Shown here: positions 8,569 through 17,252 of the stretch, piece after piece
How positions within the stretch are numbered: position 1 is the first letter of the stretch
How the letters are laid out: each line of letters begins with the position of its first letter
Assembly: GCA_047615875.1 (NCBI GenBank)
Contig: JBLHGU010000042.1
Coordinates: 1-29,957, forward strand
DNA: 29,957 nt
Origin: JBLHGU01 sp047615875
GTDB lineage: Bacteria > Pseudomonadota > Gammaproteobacteria > Arenicellales > CAJQKF01
Direction of reading: 5' to 3'
Notes under the pieces: generated by a model
The model's database searches: none
Seen by the model: only the letters and a program-made list of their open reading frames with translations
Told to the model about the DNA's origin: nothing
Program-made: the position numbers and the translations under genes

Positions 8569-10317
8569 ATGCGCATAAAGAAGAGCATAGTACGCCGGGA
8601 ATCTGATGTTAACGATCACAACGCGTTAGGTCGAAACGAAATTTTATCTCGAGTATTTGCAAACCGTGGTGTGAGTGACTCTGAGGATCTGGATCTTGCT
8701 AATCGGTATTTACTTACCCCAGACAAACTTTCTAATATCGAGGTTGCCGCAAATATTGTTGCAGCAAACATTCGCCAAGGTAGCAAGATCATAGTTGTTG
8801 GAGATTATGATGCGGATGGTGCAACCAGTACGGCTCTTTGTATTTTGTCATTACGTGATATGGGTTGCAGCAATATTGACTACGTTGTTCCAAATCGATT
8901 TGAGTATGGTTATGGTCTTTCCCCGGCTATTGTTGATGTGGCTGCCAGGCTAAATCCTGATTTAATTATTACAGTGGATAACGGCGTAGCTAGCCATGGG
9001 GGAGTCGATCGCTGCGTAGAACTAGGAATTCAGGTCGTAATTACTGATCATCATCTGCCAGGTGAAAATTTGCCCAATGCAGATGCCATTGTTAATCCCA
9101 ATCTGCTCGATGATGAATTCCCTAGTAAGTATCTGGCAGGTGTCGGGGTGATTTTTTATCTCTTGTCTGTCGTAAGGAAATCCTTACAGAAAAGTGACTG
9201 GTTTAAGAATGCTGAGCCACCAAACCTGGCCAAGTATCTTGATCTGGTGGCACTAGGCACGTATGCCGATTTAGTTCCTCTTGACCGCAACAACCGAATA
9301 CTGGTTGCTCAAGGCCTAAAACGAATAAATCGTGGGCGTTGCAGACCGGGAATTACTCAGCTAGCAAAAGTTAGTGGCCGAACGCCAGGCCAGTTATATG
9401 CATCTGATTTGGGTTTTCAGTTGGCGCCACGGCTCAATGCAGCGGGTCGTCTTGAAGATATGTCCACAGGAATCGAGTGTCTTCTGGCCGATGACGCTGA
9501 TACGGCAGGCAAACTCGCAAATCAGCTCGACGATATTAATCGGCAACGTAAAGAGATAGAAACTGAGATGCAGGAAGAGGCGATGCAGCAGGTTCGTCAG
9601 CTATTGCCAAAGGGCGATGTTCTGGGGCTCTGTATATACGACAACTCCTGGCACCAGGGTATTGTTGGGTTAGTTGCATCCAGATTAAAGGAAAGAATAA
9701 ATTGTCCGGTGATTGTTTTCGCACCGGGAGAAGGGCAGGAATTGAAAGGGTCCGCCCGGTCAATTCCCGGTTTGCATATTCGAGACCTGCTATGTGAAAT
9801 TGATGGTCAGCAACCGGACTTGATTCAAAAATTTGGTGGGCACGCGATGGCGGCTGGACTAAGCATAGATGCAAAAAACTTTTCGAAATTCAAACAATTA
9901 TTTGACGAATCGTTAATAAGCCGAAGCGATCTAATAACATCTGCTAATGTTGTCCTAACTGACGGATCAATGACTGCCGATCTTGATGATCTTAAACTAA
10001 TCCGTGATATTAAAACTGCCGCTCCATGGGGGCAGGGTTTCGCAGAACCCCTGTTTGACGATACATTTAAGGTTCTTGGTCAAAGACTTGTGGGTGATAT
10101 TCATCTGAAACTCAAACTTAGAAAAGAGGATTCTTCCCACGGTTCTATTGACGCAATTTTCTTTCGATATCTGGAATCCAGAGGAGCCCCATGCCCAAGC
10201 CTGGATCGGGTACATGTTGCATATCGAATGGACGTAAATGAGTACGCCGGAAGAATTCAGCCGCAATTAATCATTGAACACCTGGAACCTTTGGAGCCAG
10301 TTGGTTGGCCCCATTAA
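8569..10317 (+). CDS. recJ: Single-stranded-DNA-specific exonuclease RecJ
   Basis: 5'-3' exonuclease on single-stranded DNA, acting in RecF-pathway recombination, mismatch repair and base-excision repair in the cytoplasm. The 582 residues match the family (about 577). The DHH phosphoesterase motifs are intact: DYDADG at 79-84, VDN at 136-138, DHH at 160-162, followed by the DHHA1 region with RLNAAGRLEDMSTGIECLL, then GSARSIPGLHIRDLL and FGGHAMAAGLSI. A C-terminal OB-like domain completes it. The ATG lies 26 bases after gspM, so transcription may continue from the secretion operon. Confidence 0.97.
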   Translation: MRIKKSIVRRESDVNDHNALGRNEILSRVFANRGVSDSEDLDLANRYLLTPDKLSNIEVAANIVAANIRQGSKIIVVGDYDADGATSTALCILSLRDMGCSNIDYVVPNRFEYGYGLSPAIVDVAARLNPDLIITVDNGVASHGGVDRCVELGIQVVITDHHLPGENLPNADAIVNPNLLDDEFPSKYLAGVGVIFYLLSVVRKSLQKSDWFKNAEPPNLAKYLDLVALGTYADLVPLDRNNRILVAQGLKRINRGRCRPGITQLAKVSGRTPGQLYASDLGFQLAPRLNAAGRLEDMSTGIECLLADDADTAGKLANQLDDINRQRKEIETEMQEEAMQQVRQLLPKGDVLGLCIYDNSWHQGIVGLVASRLKERINCPVIVFAPGEGQELKGSARSIPGLHIRDLLCEIDGQQPDLIQKFGGHAMAAGLSIDAKNFSKFKQLFDESLISRSDLITSANVVLTDGSMTADLDDLKLIRDIKTAAPWGQGFAEPLFDDTFKVLGQRLVGDIHLKLKLRKEDSSHGSIDAIFFRYLESRGAPCPSLDRVHVAYRMDVNEYAGRIQPQLIIEHLEPLEPVGWPH

Positions 10318-10369
10318 CACTGATACAATCGAACAATCACTCATTCCACAAAATTTAAAGAATGCTATC

Positions 10370-10699
10370 GTGACAGAATCTAGCAAAGAGTTTTTACAAT
10401 CCCTCCATCCTCTACTACCAAATGAACTGGTTGCGGTGCAAAACCCTGACATGGAAGTGCACAAAACGCCCTGTTGTTATGTGTTAAGAGATAAGCAGGA
10501 GAAAAAGTACAAAGTTAAATTAAATGATACCGGTGCTTTGATCTGGGCTCTATGTGAAGAAGCCCGTAACCTGGGAGAAATCAATCAGTTGCTTGCAGAA
10601 GCATTTGAGGTTGATCTTGAGGATATGAGTCGCGACGTCAGTCGTGTGGTGGATTATCTACTGGAAGAAAATGCCCTAATTGAATCCAGGTCTGCCTGA
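10370..10699 (+). CDS. Stand-alone PqqD-fold protein
   Basis: Small protein with a PqqD-like winged-helix domain. The diagnostic block is the C-terminal 60-70 residues: VKLNDTGALIWALCEEA, then GEINQLLAEAFEV, and DMSRDVSRVVDYLLEENALIE, matching the LN.tA..I..lC....t..eI...l...f...v..Dv..fl..L...glI pattern of PqqD. In PqqD and related RiPP recognition elements this fold binds the leader of a precursor peptide for a radical SAM or other modifying enzyme. No such enzyme or precursor is seen nearby, so the role is unknown. The start is uncertain: I chose GTG at 10370 preceded by AAAG; an in-frame TTG at 10274 would overlap recJ, and an internal ATG at 10451 is possible. It overlaps the unused upstream extension of the next gene. 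Confidence 0.75.
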   Translation: MTESSKEFLQSLHPLLPNELVAVQNPDMEVHKTPCCYVLRDKQEKKYKVKLNDTGALIWALCEEARNLGEINQLLAEAFEVDLEDMSRDVSRVVDYLLEENALIESRSA

Positions 10700-10715
10700 A
10701 GGGGAGTTTAATTTT

Positions 10716-11498
10716 ATGAGATCCATGGTGTTTGATATCGAGACCGTGCCCGATGTGGAACTTGGGCGACGTCTTTACGACCTAAATGGTTTAAATGATG
10801 AGGATGTTGCTAAAGCAATGTTTGCCAAGCGGCGTCAGAAAACTGGCAACGAATTCCTCGCCCACCATATGCATCAGATTGTGGCGATATCTATCGTATT
10901 ACGAGATAAAGATCACTTCCGTGTCTGGTCGTTAGGTAATGAGGAGTCTACTGAAAAAGAGTTGATTCAAAGATTTTTTGACGGCCTGGAAAAGTTTCAA
11001 CCGACTTTAATAAGCTGGAATGGTGGCGGTTTCGATCTTCCTGTTTTGCATTACCGCGCGATGCGACACGGAGTAAATGCCTATAAGTATTGGGATGTGG
11101 GAGAAAACGACCGGGATTACAAATGGAATAACTATCTCAATCGATTTCATTGGCGTCATATAGATTTGATGGATGTCTTAGCCGGTTATCAGGCCAGGGC
11201 CAATGCGCCTCTCGATGAAATTGCCGTTTTATTGGGCTACCCCGGTAAATTCGGTATGAGTGGCGCATCCGTCTGGCCCACTTTTTGTAGCGGAGGAATA
11301 AATGAAATCCGAGATTACTGTGAGACAGATGTTTTAAACACTTATCTTGTTTATCTAAATTGGGAGCTAAATCGAGGCAATCTCGAAGCATCTTCCTATG
11401 CCGCTGAATGCGAAGTGGTTCGAGATCATCTGCAGTCTCAAAATAAAGATCATTTAAATAGCTTTTTGGCCTCTTGGAATAATAATGCCGCAGCTTGA
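10716..11498 (+). CDS. DnaQ-like 3'-5' exonuclease (PolB-exo family)
   Basis: Predicted DEDD-type 3'-5' exonuclease of the family related to the proofreading domain of B-family DNA polymerases. Exo I is FDIETVPD at about 5-12 (catalytic Asp and Glu), Exo II is ISWNGGGFDLPVLHYRA with the second Asp, and Exo III is YCETDVLNTYLVY. The family member lacks any polymerase domain. The ATG at 10716 is chosen over an upstream TTG because GGGGAG at 10701-10706 sits 9 bases before it. It lies between the PqqD-fold gene and rlmD and overlaps the rlmD start by 14 bases. The substrate is not known. Confidence 0.88.
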   Translation: MRSMVFDIETVPDVELGRRLYDLNGLNDEDVAKAMFAKRRQKTGNEFLAHHMHQIVAISIVLRDKDHFRVWSLGNEESTEKELIQRFFDGLEKFQPTLISWNGGGFDLPVLHYRAMRHGVNAYKYWDVGENDRDYKWNNYLNRFHWRHIDLMDVLAGYQARANAPLDEIAVLLGYPGKFGMSGASVWPTFCSGGINEIRDYCETDVLNTYLVYLNWELNRGNLEASSYAAECEVVRDHLQSQNKDHLNSFLASWNNNAAA

Positions 11499-12789
11499 AG
11501 GAGTAGTTCAGGGCCTGTCTCATGATGGCAGGGGGGTGGTACGGGTCGAGGGGAAAGTTTATTTCGTGGAGGGTGCACTGCCAGGCGAAAAGATTTCATT
11601 CACTCGAATGAAGCGCCAAAAAAAACATGAGATTGGTTTTCTCGATAAAATTCTACAACCATCTTTAGATCGTGTAGAGCCACCATGCAAGTATTTTGGA
11701 ACCTGTGGGGGGTGTGTTTTACAACACCTTTCGCCAACAGCTCAGTTGAAATTCAAACAACAAACTTTAATAGAGAATCTTCAGAGAATTGGCAACGTAA
11801 CGTCTGAACTCGTCCTCAAGCCAGTTACAGGTCCGGTAACCGGATATCGTCGCAAGGCTCGACTTGGAATTAGTTATATACCGAAAAAAGGCGGTGTAAT
11901 GATTGGATTTAGAGAGAAGCAAAAGCCCTATATTGTTTCGCTAGATCAATGTGTCGCTATGGATCAGGGATTATCCAGATTATTGCCATCACTACATGAA
12001 TTGGTTAGCAAGCTTTCCTTCATTCAACGTTTACCACAGATCGAGGTGACTCGTGGTGACGAATCTATTGCTATAATTTTTCGCCATCTGGACCCTCTAG
12101 TTGCCAGTGACTATAAATATTTGAAGGAATATGAAGCCGAACAGCAGGTTGTTATCTATTTGCAGTCAGGTGGTTCCGATACAGTTAAACGATTGTCGGT
12201 GGAAGAAATTGCTCCGCTATTTTATAGATTGCCTGAACAGGAAATTTCTATAGAATTTGAACCTACTGATTTCTTACAGATAAATGGCCTAACAAATCAA
12301 AAACTAATTCAGGCTGCCATCGATCAGCTACAACCTACAGAAGATGATTCTGTACTGGAACTTTTCTGTGGATTGGGCAATTTTAGCCTGCCTATTGCTC
12401 GCAGAGTAAAGCAAGTAGTCGCTGTGGAATCTAATCAGGATCTGGTTAAGCGGGCAGAAATGAATGCTCGAAATAACGGTCTGTCAAATATGACGTTTAA
12501 TGTGGGAGATCTTTACCAGGACAGTATCGTTGAATTAGCGAAACTGGGGAAATTTAATAAACTCTTCCTAGATCCACCACGAAACGGTGCTATTGAAGTG
12601 GTTCGCAATCTTGTTCCATTGATTAAGCCGGAAAAGATTGTTTATGTGTCCTGCAATCCTTCGACGCTGGCAAGAGATAGTGAAATACTCTGTCGAGTCC
12701 ATGGATACACACTGCAGGCGACGGGTATTGTGGATATGTTCCCACACACCGCTCACGTGGAGTCCATAGCGGTTTTTCAACTAAGGTGA
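11485..12789 (+). CDS. rlmD: 23S rRNA (uracil-1939-C5)-methyltransferase RlmD
   Basis: SAM-dependent enzyme that makes m5U at position 1939 of 23S rRNA. An N-terminal TRAM domain (about 1-57, GLSHDGRGVVRVEGKVYFVEG) is followed by the 4Fe-4S cysteines C68, C74, C77 (CKYFGTCGGC) and C156. The Rossmann methyltransferase domain has LELFCGLGNFSLPIA at 291-305 for SAM binding, DPPRNG at 363-368 and the nucleophile Cys390 in VSCNPSTLARD. RlmD rather than TrmA or RlmC is supported by the TRAM domain plus iron-sulphur ligands and the 434-residue length (E. coli about 433). Its 5' end overlaps the exonuclease gene by 14 bases. Confidence 0.95.
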   Translation: MPQLEGVVQGLSHDGRGVVRVEGKVYFVEGALPGEKISFTRMKRQKKHEIGFLDKILQPSLDRVEPPCKYFGTCGGCVLQHLSPTAQLKFKQQTLIENLQRIGNVTSELVLKPVTGPVTGYRRKARLGISYIPKKGGVMIGFREKQKPYIVSLDQCVAMDQGLSRLLPSLHELVSKLSFIQRLPQIEVTRGDESIAIIFRHLDPLVASDYKYLKEYEAEQQVVIYLQSGGSDTVKRLSVEEIAPLFYRLPEQEISIEFEPTDFLQINGLTNQKLIQAAIDQLQPTEDDSVLELFCGLGNFSLPIARRVKQVVAVESNQDLVKRAEMNARNNGLSNMTFNVGDLYQDSIVELAKLGKFNKLFLDPPRNGAIEVVRNLVPLIKPEKIVYVSCNPSTLARDSEILCRVHGYTLQATGIVDMFPHTAHVESIAVFQLR

Positions 12790-12800
12790 GATAAATACTC

Positions 12801-12832
12801 TGTGTAAGAAGCTACGATAAGCTTCTTACACA
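12801..12832. terminator. Hairpin between convergent rlmD and rne
   Basis: A perfect 13-bp inverted repeat (12801-12813 with 12820-12832) around a 6-base loop lies between the two convergent stops. Neither side has a proper T-tract, so it is either a weak bidirectional terminator or a 3'-end stabilising structure. Confidence 0.6.
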
Positions 12833-12865
12833 GTTCCGAAAGCGTTGCTAAATTAGCAATTGCCG

Positions 12866-15226
12866 CTATTTATTTCCTGACTCAATGACTCGATTGCCAT
12901 CCGGCTCAGACTTGGGTGATTGACCCTGGTCAATCTGATTTCCCTGATTGTCATTAACCGGATGGTCATTTCCATCAGATTTAGGCGATTGATCTGTCAC
13001 ATCGTTTGGTGAACGGGGTTTTCTACCGCCTGCTTTAGACCCTCGATTCCAGGATGTCCTGGTTGTACTACGACCACTAGGACCACTAGGACCACCAGAT
13101 TGCTGTTGCTCATTGCTTCGACGTTCACCGCTTCCCGTGTTTCCACGATTACTACCGCGGTTATTATTATTGCGGGGTCTCTGATTTCGCGGTTTATTTT
13201 CCTCAGAAGTATTTCGATTACCTCGATCTTCTCGATTGCCTCTGTCATCGTTATTTTGGTCTGACGCAGCTTCATCTTGTCGGTTGCGATTGTGAACTGG
13301 CTTTTTATCAGAAGGTTTACGATCTTGATTTGGGTTGCGCTGTTCACCAGATTGACCTTGTGCTGGCTTTGACTGATCACCCTGGTTTCTCTGATTGCCC
13401 TGTCCGCGCTGATTGCCCTGTCCCCTCTGACCACGCTGAGGTTTGCGTTGACCGCCACGACCTTGTCGGTTTTGATTGCTTTGCTCTGGCTTGTCGTCTG
13501 AGGAAGTAACATCTGATTTGTCTTCAGAGGAGGAATCTCCTGCTAAAGCTTTCCAGAGTTTGGACAGAAATCCATCTGCTTTGGCTGGTGCAACTTCTGC
13601 TACAGGAGGTCTTTCCCTGCCAGGAATGTCATCGAGATTAATAGTTGCCGCTTCTTCTGGTGCGAAAACCTGGGCTGGGTCAATTTTTGACTCAGTGTCT
13701 TCAACATAAGTAATTTTGTGGCTTGGGACCGTAGCTATTTCGTCTATTTCCTCAGCCTTAAGACGCTTAATTTGAAAATGCGGGTACTCAAGCTCAGCAG
13801 TTGGCATAACAATAATGCTTGTTGCCAGCCGGACCTCAATCTGATTTAGCTCGTGACGTTTCTCGTTAAGTAAAAAGGTTGCAGTTTTAATCGGCAAATG
13901 GGCATGTATAGCCTCAGTATTCTCTTTCAGTGCTTCTTCTTCCAGGATTCTGAGTAGGCTCAAAGCCGAAGATGTCACACTACGGATGCTACCGGTACCT
14001 TCGCAACGCGGGCAGGCAACATAGTTAGAGTCACTTATAGAAGAACGCAAGCGTTGACGCGACATTTCCAGTAAGCCAAATCGAGAAATTCGACCAACTT
14101 GAACCCGAGCACGATCCGATTTCAAAGCTTCGTGTAGTCGATTTTCAACCGTACGCTGATTACGATTTGAGGTCATATCAATAAGGTCAATGACAATTAA
14201 CCCGCCCAGATCTCTAATGCGTAGCTGTCTTGCTACCTCATCCACTGCCTCTAAATTGGTTTGTAATGCGGTTTCTTCAATATCTGCCCCTTTGGTCGCC
14301 TTGGCAGAGTTAACATCGACTGCAACAACGGCCTCTGTGTGGTCTATAACCAACGCACCGCCTGATGGCAGGCGTACTTCTCGAGAATAAGCAGTTTCTA
14401 TTTGATGTTCGATCTGAAAACGGGAAAAAAGCGGAACGGTATCGTCATACATTTTCAAACGCACTTTGGCATTTGGCATGACCTGATCCATAAATTTCGC
14501 GGCCCGGTCATAGATGCCTGGCTCGTCGATTACTATTTCCGATATGTCGCCGCGCAAGTAATCGCGCAGTGCGCGGACTATAAGATTACTTTCCTGGAAT
14601 ATCAGGAAAGGGGCAGGGCGATCAGTAGCGGCGGCCTCGATTGCATTCCACAGTTGAAAAAGAAAATCGAGATCCCAACCTAACTCTTCCTGGGTTCTTC
14701 CAATTCCTGCCGTACGGGCAATTAGAGCGTGTTCTGGCGGGACTTCAAGTCCAGATAGAGCGTCGCGTAACTCTGTACGATCGCTACCTGAAATTCTACG
14801 GGAGATACCACCACCCTTTGGATTATTTGGCATTAACACCAGATAACGTCCAGCCAGGCTGATAAAAGTAGTTAGAGCTGCGCCCTTGGTACCGCGTTCG
14901 TCCTTGTCTACCTGAACAACTAATTCCATTCCTTCGCTAACCACATTCTCAATTTTGACTTGAGCCATGGGTGTGGAGGATGAATAATTCTGAAACAAAT
15001 TTCGTGAGATTTCCTTTAGTGGCAGGAATCCCTGACGCTGTGCGCCATACTCAACAAAAGCGGCCTCGAGGCTGGGTTCAACCCGGGTTATGCGGCCTTT
15101 ATATATATTGCCTTTTCTTTGTGTGCGAACCGCGGATTCGATATCCAGGTCCAGCAATCTTTGTCCATCAACTATGGCAACCCGAAGCTCTTCAGGATGG
15201 GTTGCGTTAAAAAGCATTCGCTTCAT
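12866..15226 (-). CDS. rne: Ribonuclease E
   Basis: Essential endoribonuclease for mRNA decay and rRNA/tRNA maturation, usually membrane-attached as the degradosome core. The catalytic half is highly conserved: MKRMLFNATHPEELRVAIVDG at the start, S1 domain (about 35-120, KGRITRVEPSLEAAFVEYG), the DNase I-like part with the metal-binding Asp motifs VAVDVNSAKATKGADIEET and GGLIVIDLIDM, and the Zn-link CPRCEGTG. I chose the ATG at 15226, giving 786 residues, because homologues begin MKRML; a GTG 12 bases upstream is also in frame. The C-terminal third is a low-complexity tail rich in Gln, Asn, Gly, Arg, shorter than in E. coli (1061 residues), and expected to bind RNA and partner proteins. Divergent from rluC. 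Confidence 0.97.
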   Translation of the reverse strand: MKRMLFNATHPEELRVAIVDGQRLLDLDIESAVRTQRKGNIYKGRITRVEPSLEAAFVEYGAQRQGFLPLKEISRNLFQNYSSSTPMAQVKIENVVSEGMELVVQVDKDERGTKGAALTTFISLAGRYLVLMPNNPKGGGISRRISGSDRTELRDALSGLEVPPEHALIARTAGIGRTQEELGWDLDFLFQLWNAIEAAATDRPAPFLIFQESNLIVRALRDYLRGDISEIVIDEPGIYDRAAKFMDQVMPNAKVRLKMYDDTVPLFSRFQIEHQIETAYSREVRLPSGGALVIDHTEAVVAVDVNSAKATKGADIEETALQTNLEAVDEVARQLRIRDLGGLIVIDLIDMTSNRNQRTVENRLHEALKSDRARVQVGRISRFGLLEMSRQRLRSSISDSNYVACPRCEGTGSIRSVTSSALSLLRILEEEALKENTEAIHAHLPIKTATFLLNEKRHELNQIEVRLATSIIVMPTAELEYPHFQIKRLKAEEIDEIATVPSHKITYVEDTESKIDPAQVFAPEEAATINLDDIPGRERPPVAEVAPAKADGFLSKLWKALAGDSSSEDKSDVTSSDDKPEQSNQNRQGRGGQRKPQRGQRGQGNQRGQGNQRNQGDQSKPAQGQSGEQRNPNQDRKPSDKKPVHNRNRQDEAASDQNNDDRGNREDRGNRNTSEENKPRNQRPRNNNNRGSNRGNTGSGERRSNEQQQSGGPSGPSGRSTTRTSWNRGSKAGGRKPRSPNDVTDQSPKSDGNDHPVNDNQGNQIDQGQSPKSEPDGNRVIESGNK
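13370..13480 (-). repeat. Low-complexity GQRGQGNQ-type repeat inside rne
   Basis: The RNase E tail here encodes short tandem variants of a Q-R/G-N-Q unit (GQRGQGNQRGQGNQRNQGDQ) with matching nucleotide repeats such as the recurrent ctgattgccctgtcc on the plus strand. The repeat could vary in copy number by slippage, but unit lengths in multiples of three keep the frame. Confidence 0.6.
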
Positions 15227-15238
15227 TTTATGATTCAC

Positions 15239-15754
15239 TCCGGTCGAAGCCGGAATTCTGAATCAAGTCATTTCAAACAACCAGCAATGGACGGACTAAA
15301 ACTATAGAGTTTTAGCCTGAACCAGGGCACTTGAATATAAACTACGTAAAAACAGATATTTATGTGATGTTTTTAAAGTATTTACTTTGCAAGAATTAAG
15401 AATTATTTCTATGTGGTTGTCAGTTAAATGACAATTCCAGACAATTCGACCAATAAACTGTACCTCTACAAAAAAAGGGCTAGAAATACGAAACCCGGCC
15501 GGGCAATTCTGGGGCTGTTTACAATCATGACTACCAGAGGCCTGATAAAGTGGCCAATTTTTCTGAAGTCTATACCCCTCAAAATATTCCCCGGGGCAAC
15601 TAGCCACTTAGGGAGAATTACTTATTTGAGTTCTCTGAATTGCCGGGCTGACAATTGCTATTCTTCAAGACTTCATCGTCGAATTAAACATCGTACGCCA
15701 AGTCTATGAATCTTCGGGTGGTTTTAAACAGGATTTCAGAATCCAGACCAGCCC
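15239..15754. other. Spacer between divergent rne and rluC (probable rne 5' UTR)
   Basis: About 0.5 kb with no convincing gene. Short open frames on both strands lack recognisable domains and good ribosome sites. In E. coli rne has a long structured leader through which RNase E autoregulates, and this spacer is the right place for one. Self-complementary GC tracts (around 15490-15510 and 15590-15600) could contribute to such structure; this is inference. I could not place a convincing promoter on either strand. Confidence 0.4.
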
Positions 15755-15850
15755 ATGGCAAAATATAACAATATGATTTCATTGCCGCAATGGGTCTACT
15801 GCTTTTATTTGTTAATATCGCCAAGTTTTCTAATTAACCTTGTCCAGCCA

Positions 15851-16825
15851 GTGCAAAAAACAGAGAAAGACGCAAATCCTACTACTCAGGTCACTTATAT
15901 TGAAGTGTCGGATTCCGGAGACGGTCAACGACTAGATAATTTTCTAGTTAGTCGACTAAAAGGGGTACCGAGGACCCATATATACAGAATTATACGTAGC
16001 GGGGAAGTCCGTGTTAACAGCGGCCGATGCAAACCATCAACTCGTCTTAGCCTGGATGACCGAATCCGTATACCACCAATCCGACTTGCGCAGCCAAACA
16101 CACAACGAATTCCCAATTCGCTCATGGGTCTGGATAAACATGTTTTGTATCAGGATGATGATGTGCTGGTATTAAATAAACCAGCCGGCCTGGCTGTTCA
16201 TGGTGGCAGCGGAATTAAGCTAGGCATTATCGAGGCGTTGAAAATGGATCTTTATCGAGATCAATATCTAGAGTTGGCTCACCGGCTGGATCGGGAAACC
16301 TCAGGCTGCCTGTTGCTGGCAAGAAGTCGCATCAACCTGCTTTCAATACACCGACAATTTCGACGGGATGTATCTGGTCTAAGCAAAATTTACCAGGCAA
16401 TAGTTTTTGGTCACCCTAAACAATCATGTTTTGAAGTCAACACGCCACTCAAAAGGATTCGTGATGCAGAAGGCCAATCCCGTGTTCTCGCGGTTGAAGA
16501 TGGGCAATCGGCAAAAACACGATTCAAGGTGCTCAAACAAAACGAGACGATGTCATTGGTTGAAATGCAATTAGAAACCGGCCGCATGCATCAGGCACGT
16601 GCCCATTGCGCCCATGCTGGCATTCCAATCTTGGGTGATAGCAGATATGGCAACTACCAATTGAATCGAACTTTATCGGGTATTAACAAGAATCAGCTGC
16701 ATTTGCATGCCGCTAGATTGGCGTTCAGTCATCCCAGCAGTGGTCGGCGTATAGAAGTTAACGCACCACAACCGGAGCATATGGGTAATTTGTTACAGTC
16801 GGGCACCCATGCCATAAAGAGGTGA
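15851..16825 (+). CDS. rluC: 23S rRNA pseudouridine synthase RluC
   Basis: Makes pseudouridine at 23S rRNA positions 955, 2504 and 2580 (E. coli numbering of the family). An N-terminal S4 RNA-binding domain (GQRLDNFLVSRLKGVPRTHIYRIIRSGEVRVN) precedes the synthase domain with the catalytic Asp in AHRLDRETSG and the signature LNKPAGLAVHGGSG. The late motif reads TGRMHQARAH where the family usually has TGRxHQIRxH. The frame is open upstream to ATG 15755, adding 32 residues with a hydrophobic stretch that has no counterpart in RluC. I prefer GTG 15851, giving 324 residues against about 319 in E. coli. Neither start has a clear ribosome site. Confidence 0.93.
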   Translation: MQKTEKDANPTTQVTYIEVSDSGDGQRLDNFLVSRLKGVPRTHIYRIIRSGEVRVNSGRCKPSTRLSLDDRIRIPPIRLAQPNTQRIPNSLMGLDKHVLYQDDDVLVLNKPAGLAVHGGSGIKLGIIEALKMDLYRDQYLELAHRLDRETSGCLLLARSRINLLSIHRQFRRDVSGLSKIYQAIVFGHPKQSCFEVNTPLKRIRDAEGQSRVLAVEDGQSAKTRFKVLKQNETMSLVEMQLETGRMHQARAHCAHAGIPILGDSRYGNYQLNRTLSGINKNQLHLHAARLAFSHPSSGRRIEVNAPQPEHMGNLLQSGTHAIKR

Positions 16826-17252
16826 AAAATAAAGGTGTTTCGGAGGTTAATAGCATGGGAGGCTGCCTTTTCCTGAGCAACCGACATGCTGTGCCCGCGC
16901 CCCCAAAAGGGCTGAATGTTGCATTCAATTCTAAAACCAACCAACGTCTGGAAATTTTCAGAATACTTTGAAAAAATATACCCCGCACTTCTACTAGTAG
17001 TTGTGTGCATATGAGGCTCGAGCTTGACTGGAAAGCCGGATTGTTCTTTGATAGTAGCGTACAATATCTGATGTGCTCCAGCCATGGTGCGCTTTTTCAA
17101 CCCTGAGATGGATACTGTATTCGCGGTTCCTGTAGTAGAGCGTCCCTGCAAATAGCTCCTATTAAGTTTGACCAGAATTACATCTATCCGAAAGATAACA
17201 GTATCGTCGGAACACCCTCCCGATAGTCACAACAAAACGTAGCGGAAACTAT
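16826..17252. other. Gene-free spacer between rluC and sppA
   Basis: A 427-base interval with no recognisable gene. In many gammaproteobacteria a HAD phosphatase gene sits between rluC and the S49 peptidase; it is absent here. A 140-codon open frame on the minus strand (overlapping the rluC end) shows no family resemblance. TTGACC at 17168-17173 could be a -35 element for sppA, but no good -10 follows at standard spacing. Confidence 0.4.

Noticed and set aside
13370..13480. CRISPR array
   Set aside because: The short repeats encode the in-frame Q/G/N/R tail of RNase E, with no constant repeat and spacer spacing.
12997..13512. Open frame in another frame of the rne tail
   Set aside because: Shadow of the low-complexity repeat; composition (Ile/Val/Asn-rich) and lack of domain show it is not a gene.
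15302..15709. Overlapping open frames on both strands in the rne-rluC spacer
   Set aside because: Neither resembles a known family, they contradict each other, and the interval is better explained as leader and promoter region.
15755..15850. Hydrophobic N-terminal extension of RluC as a signal or membrane segment
   Set aside because: RluC is a cytoplasmic rRNA enzyme and homologues start near the VTYIEVSD region; a later GTG start is more plausible.
16729..17151. 140-codon open frame on the minus strand after rluC
   Set aside because: It overlaps the end of rluC, has no recognisable domain and no convincing ribosome site; kept as a gene-free spacer.
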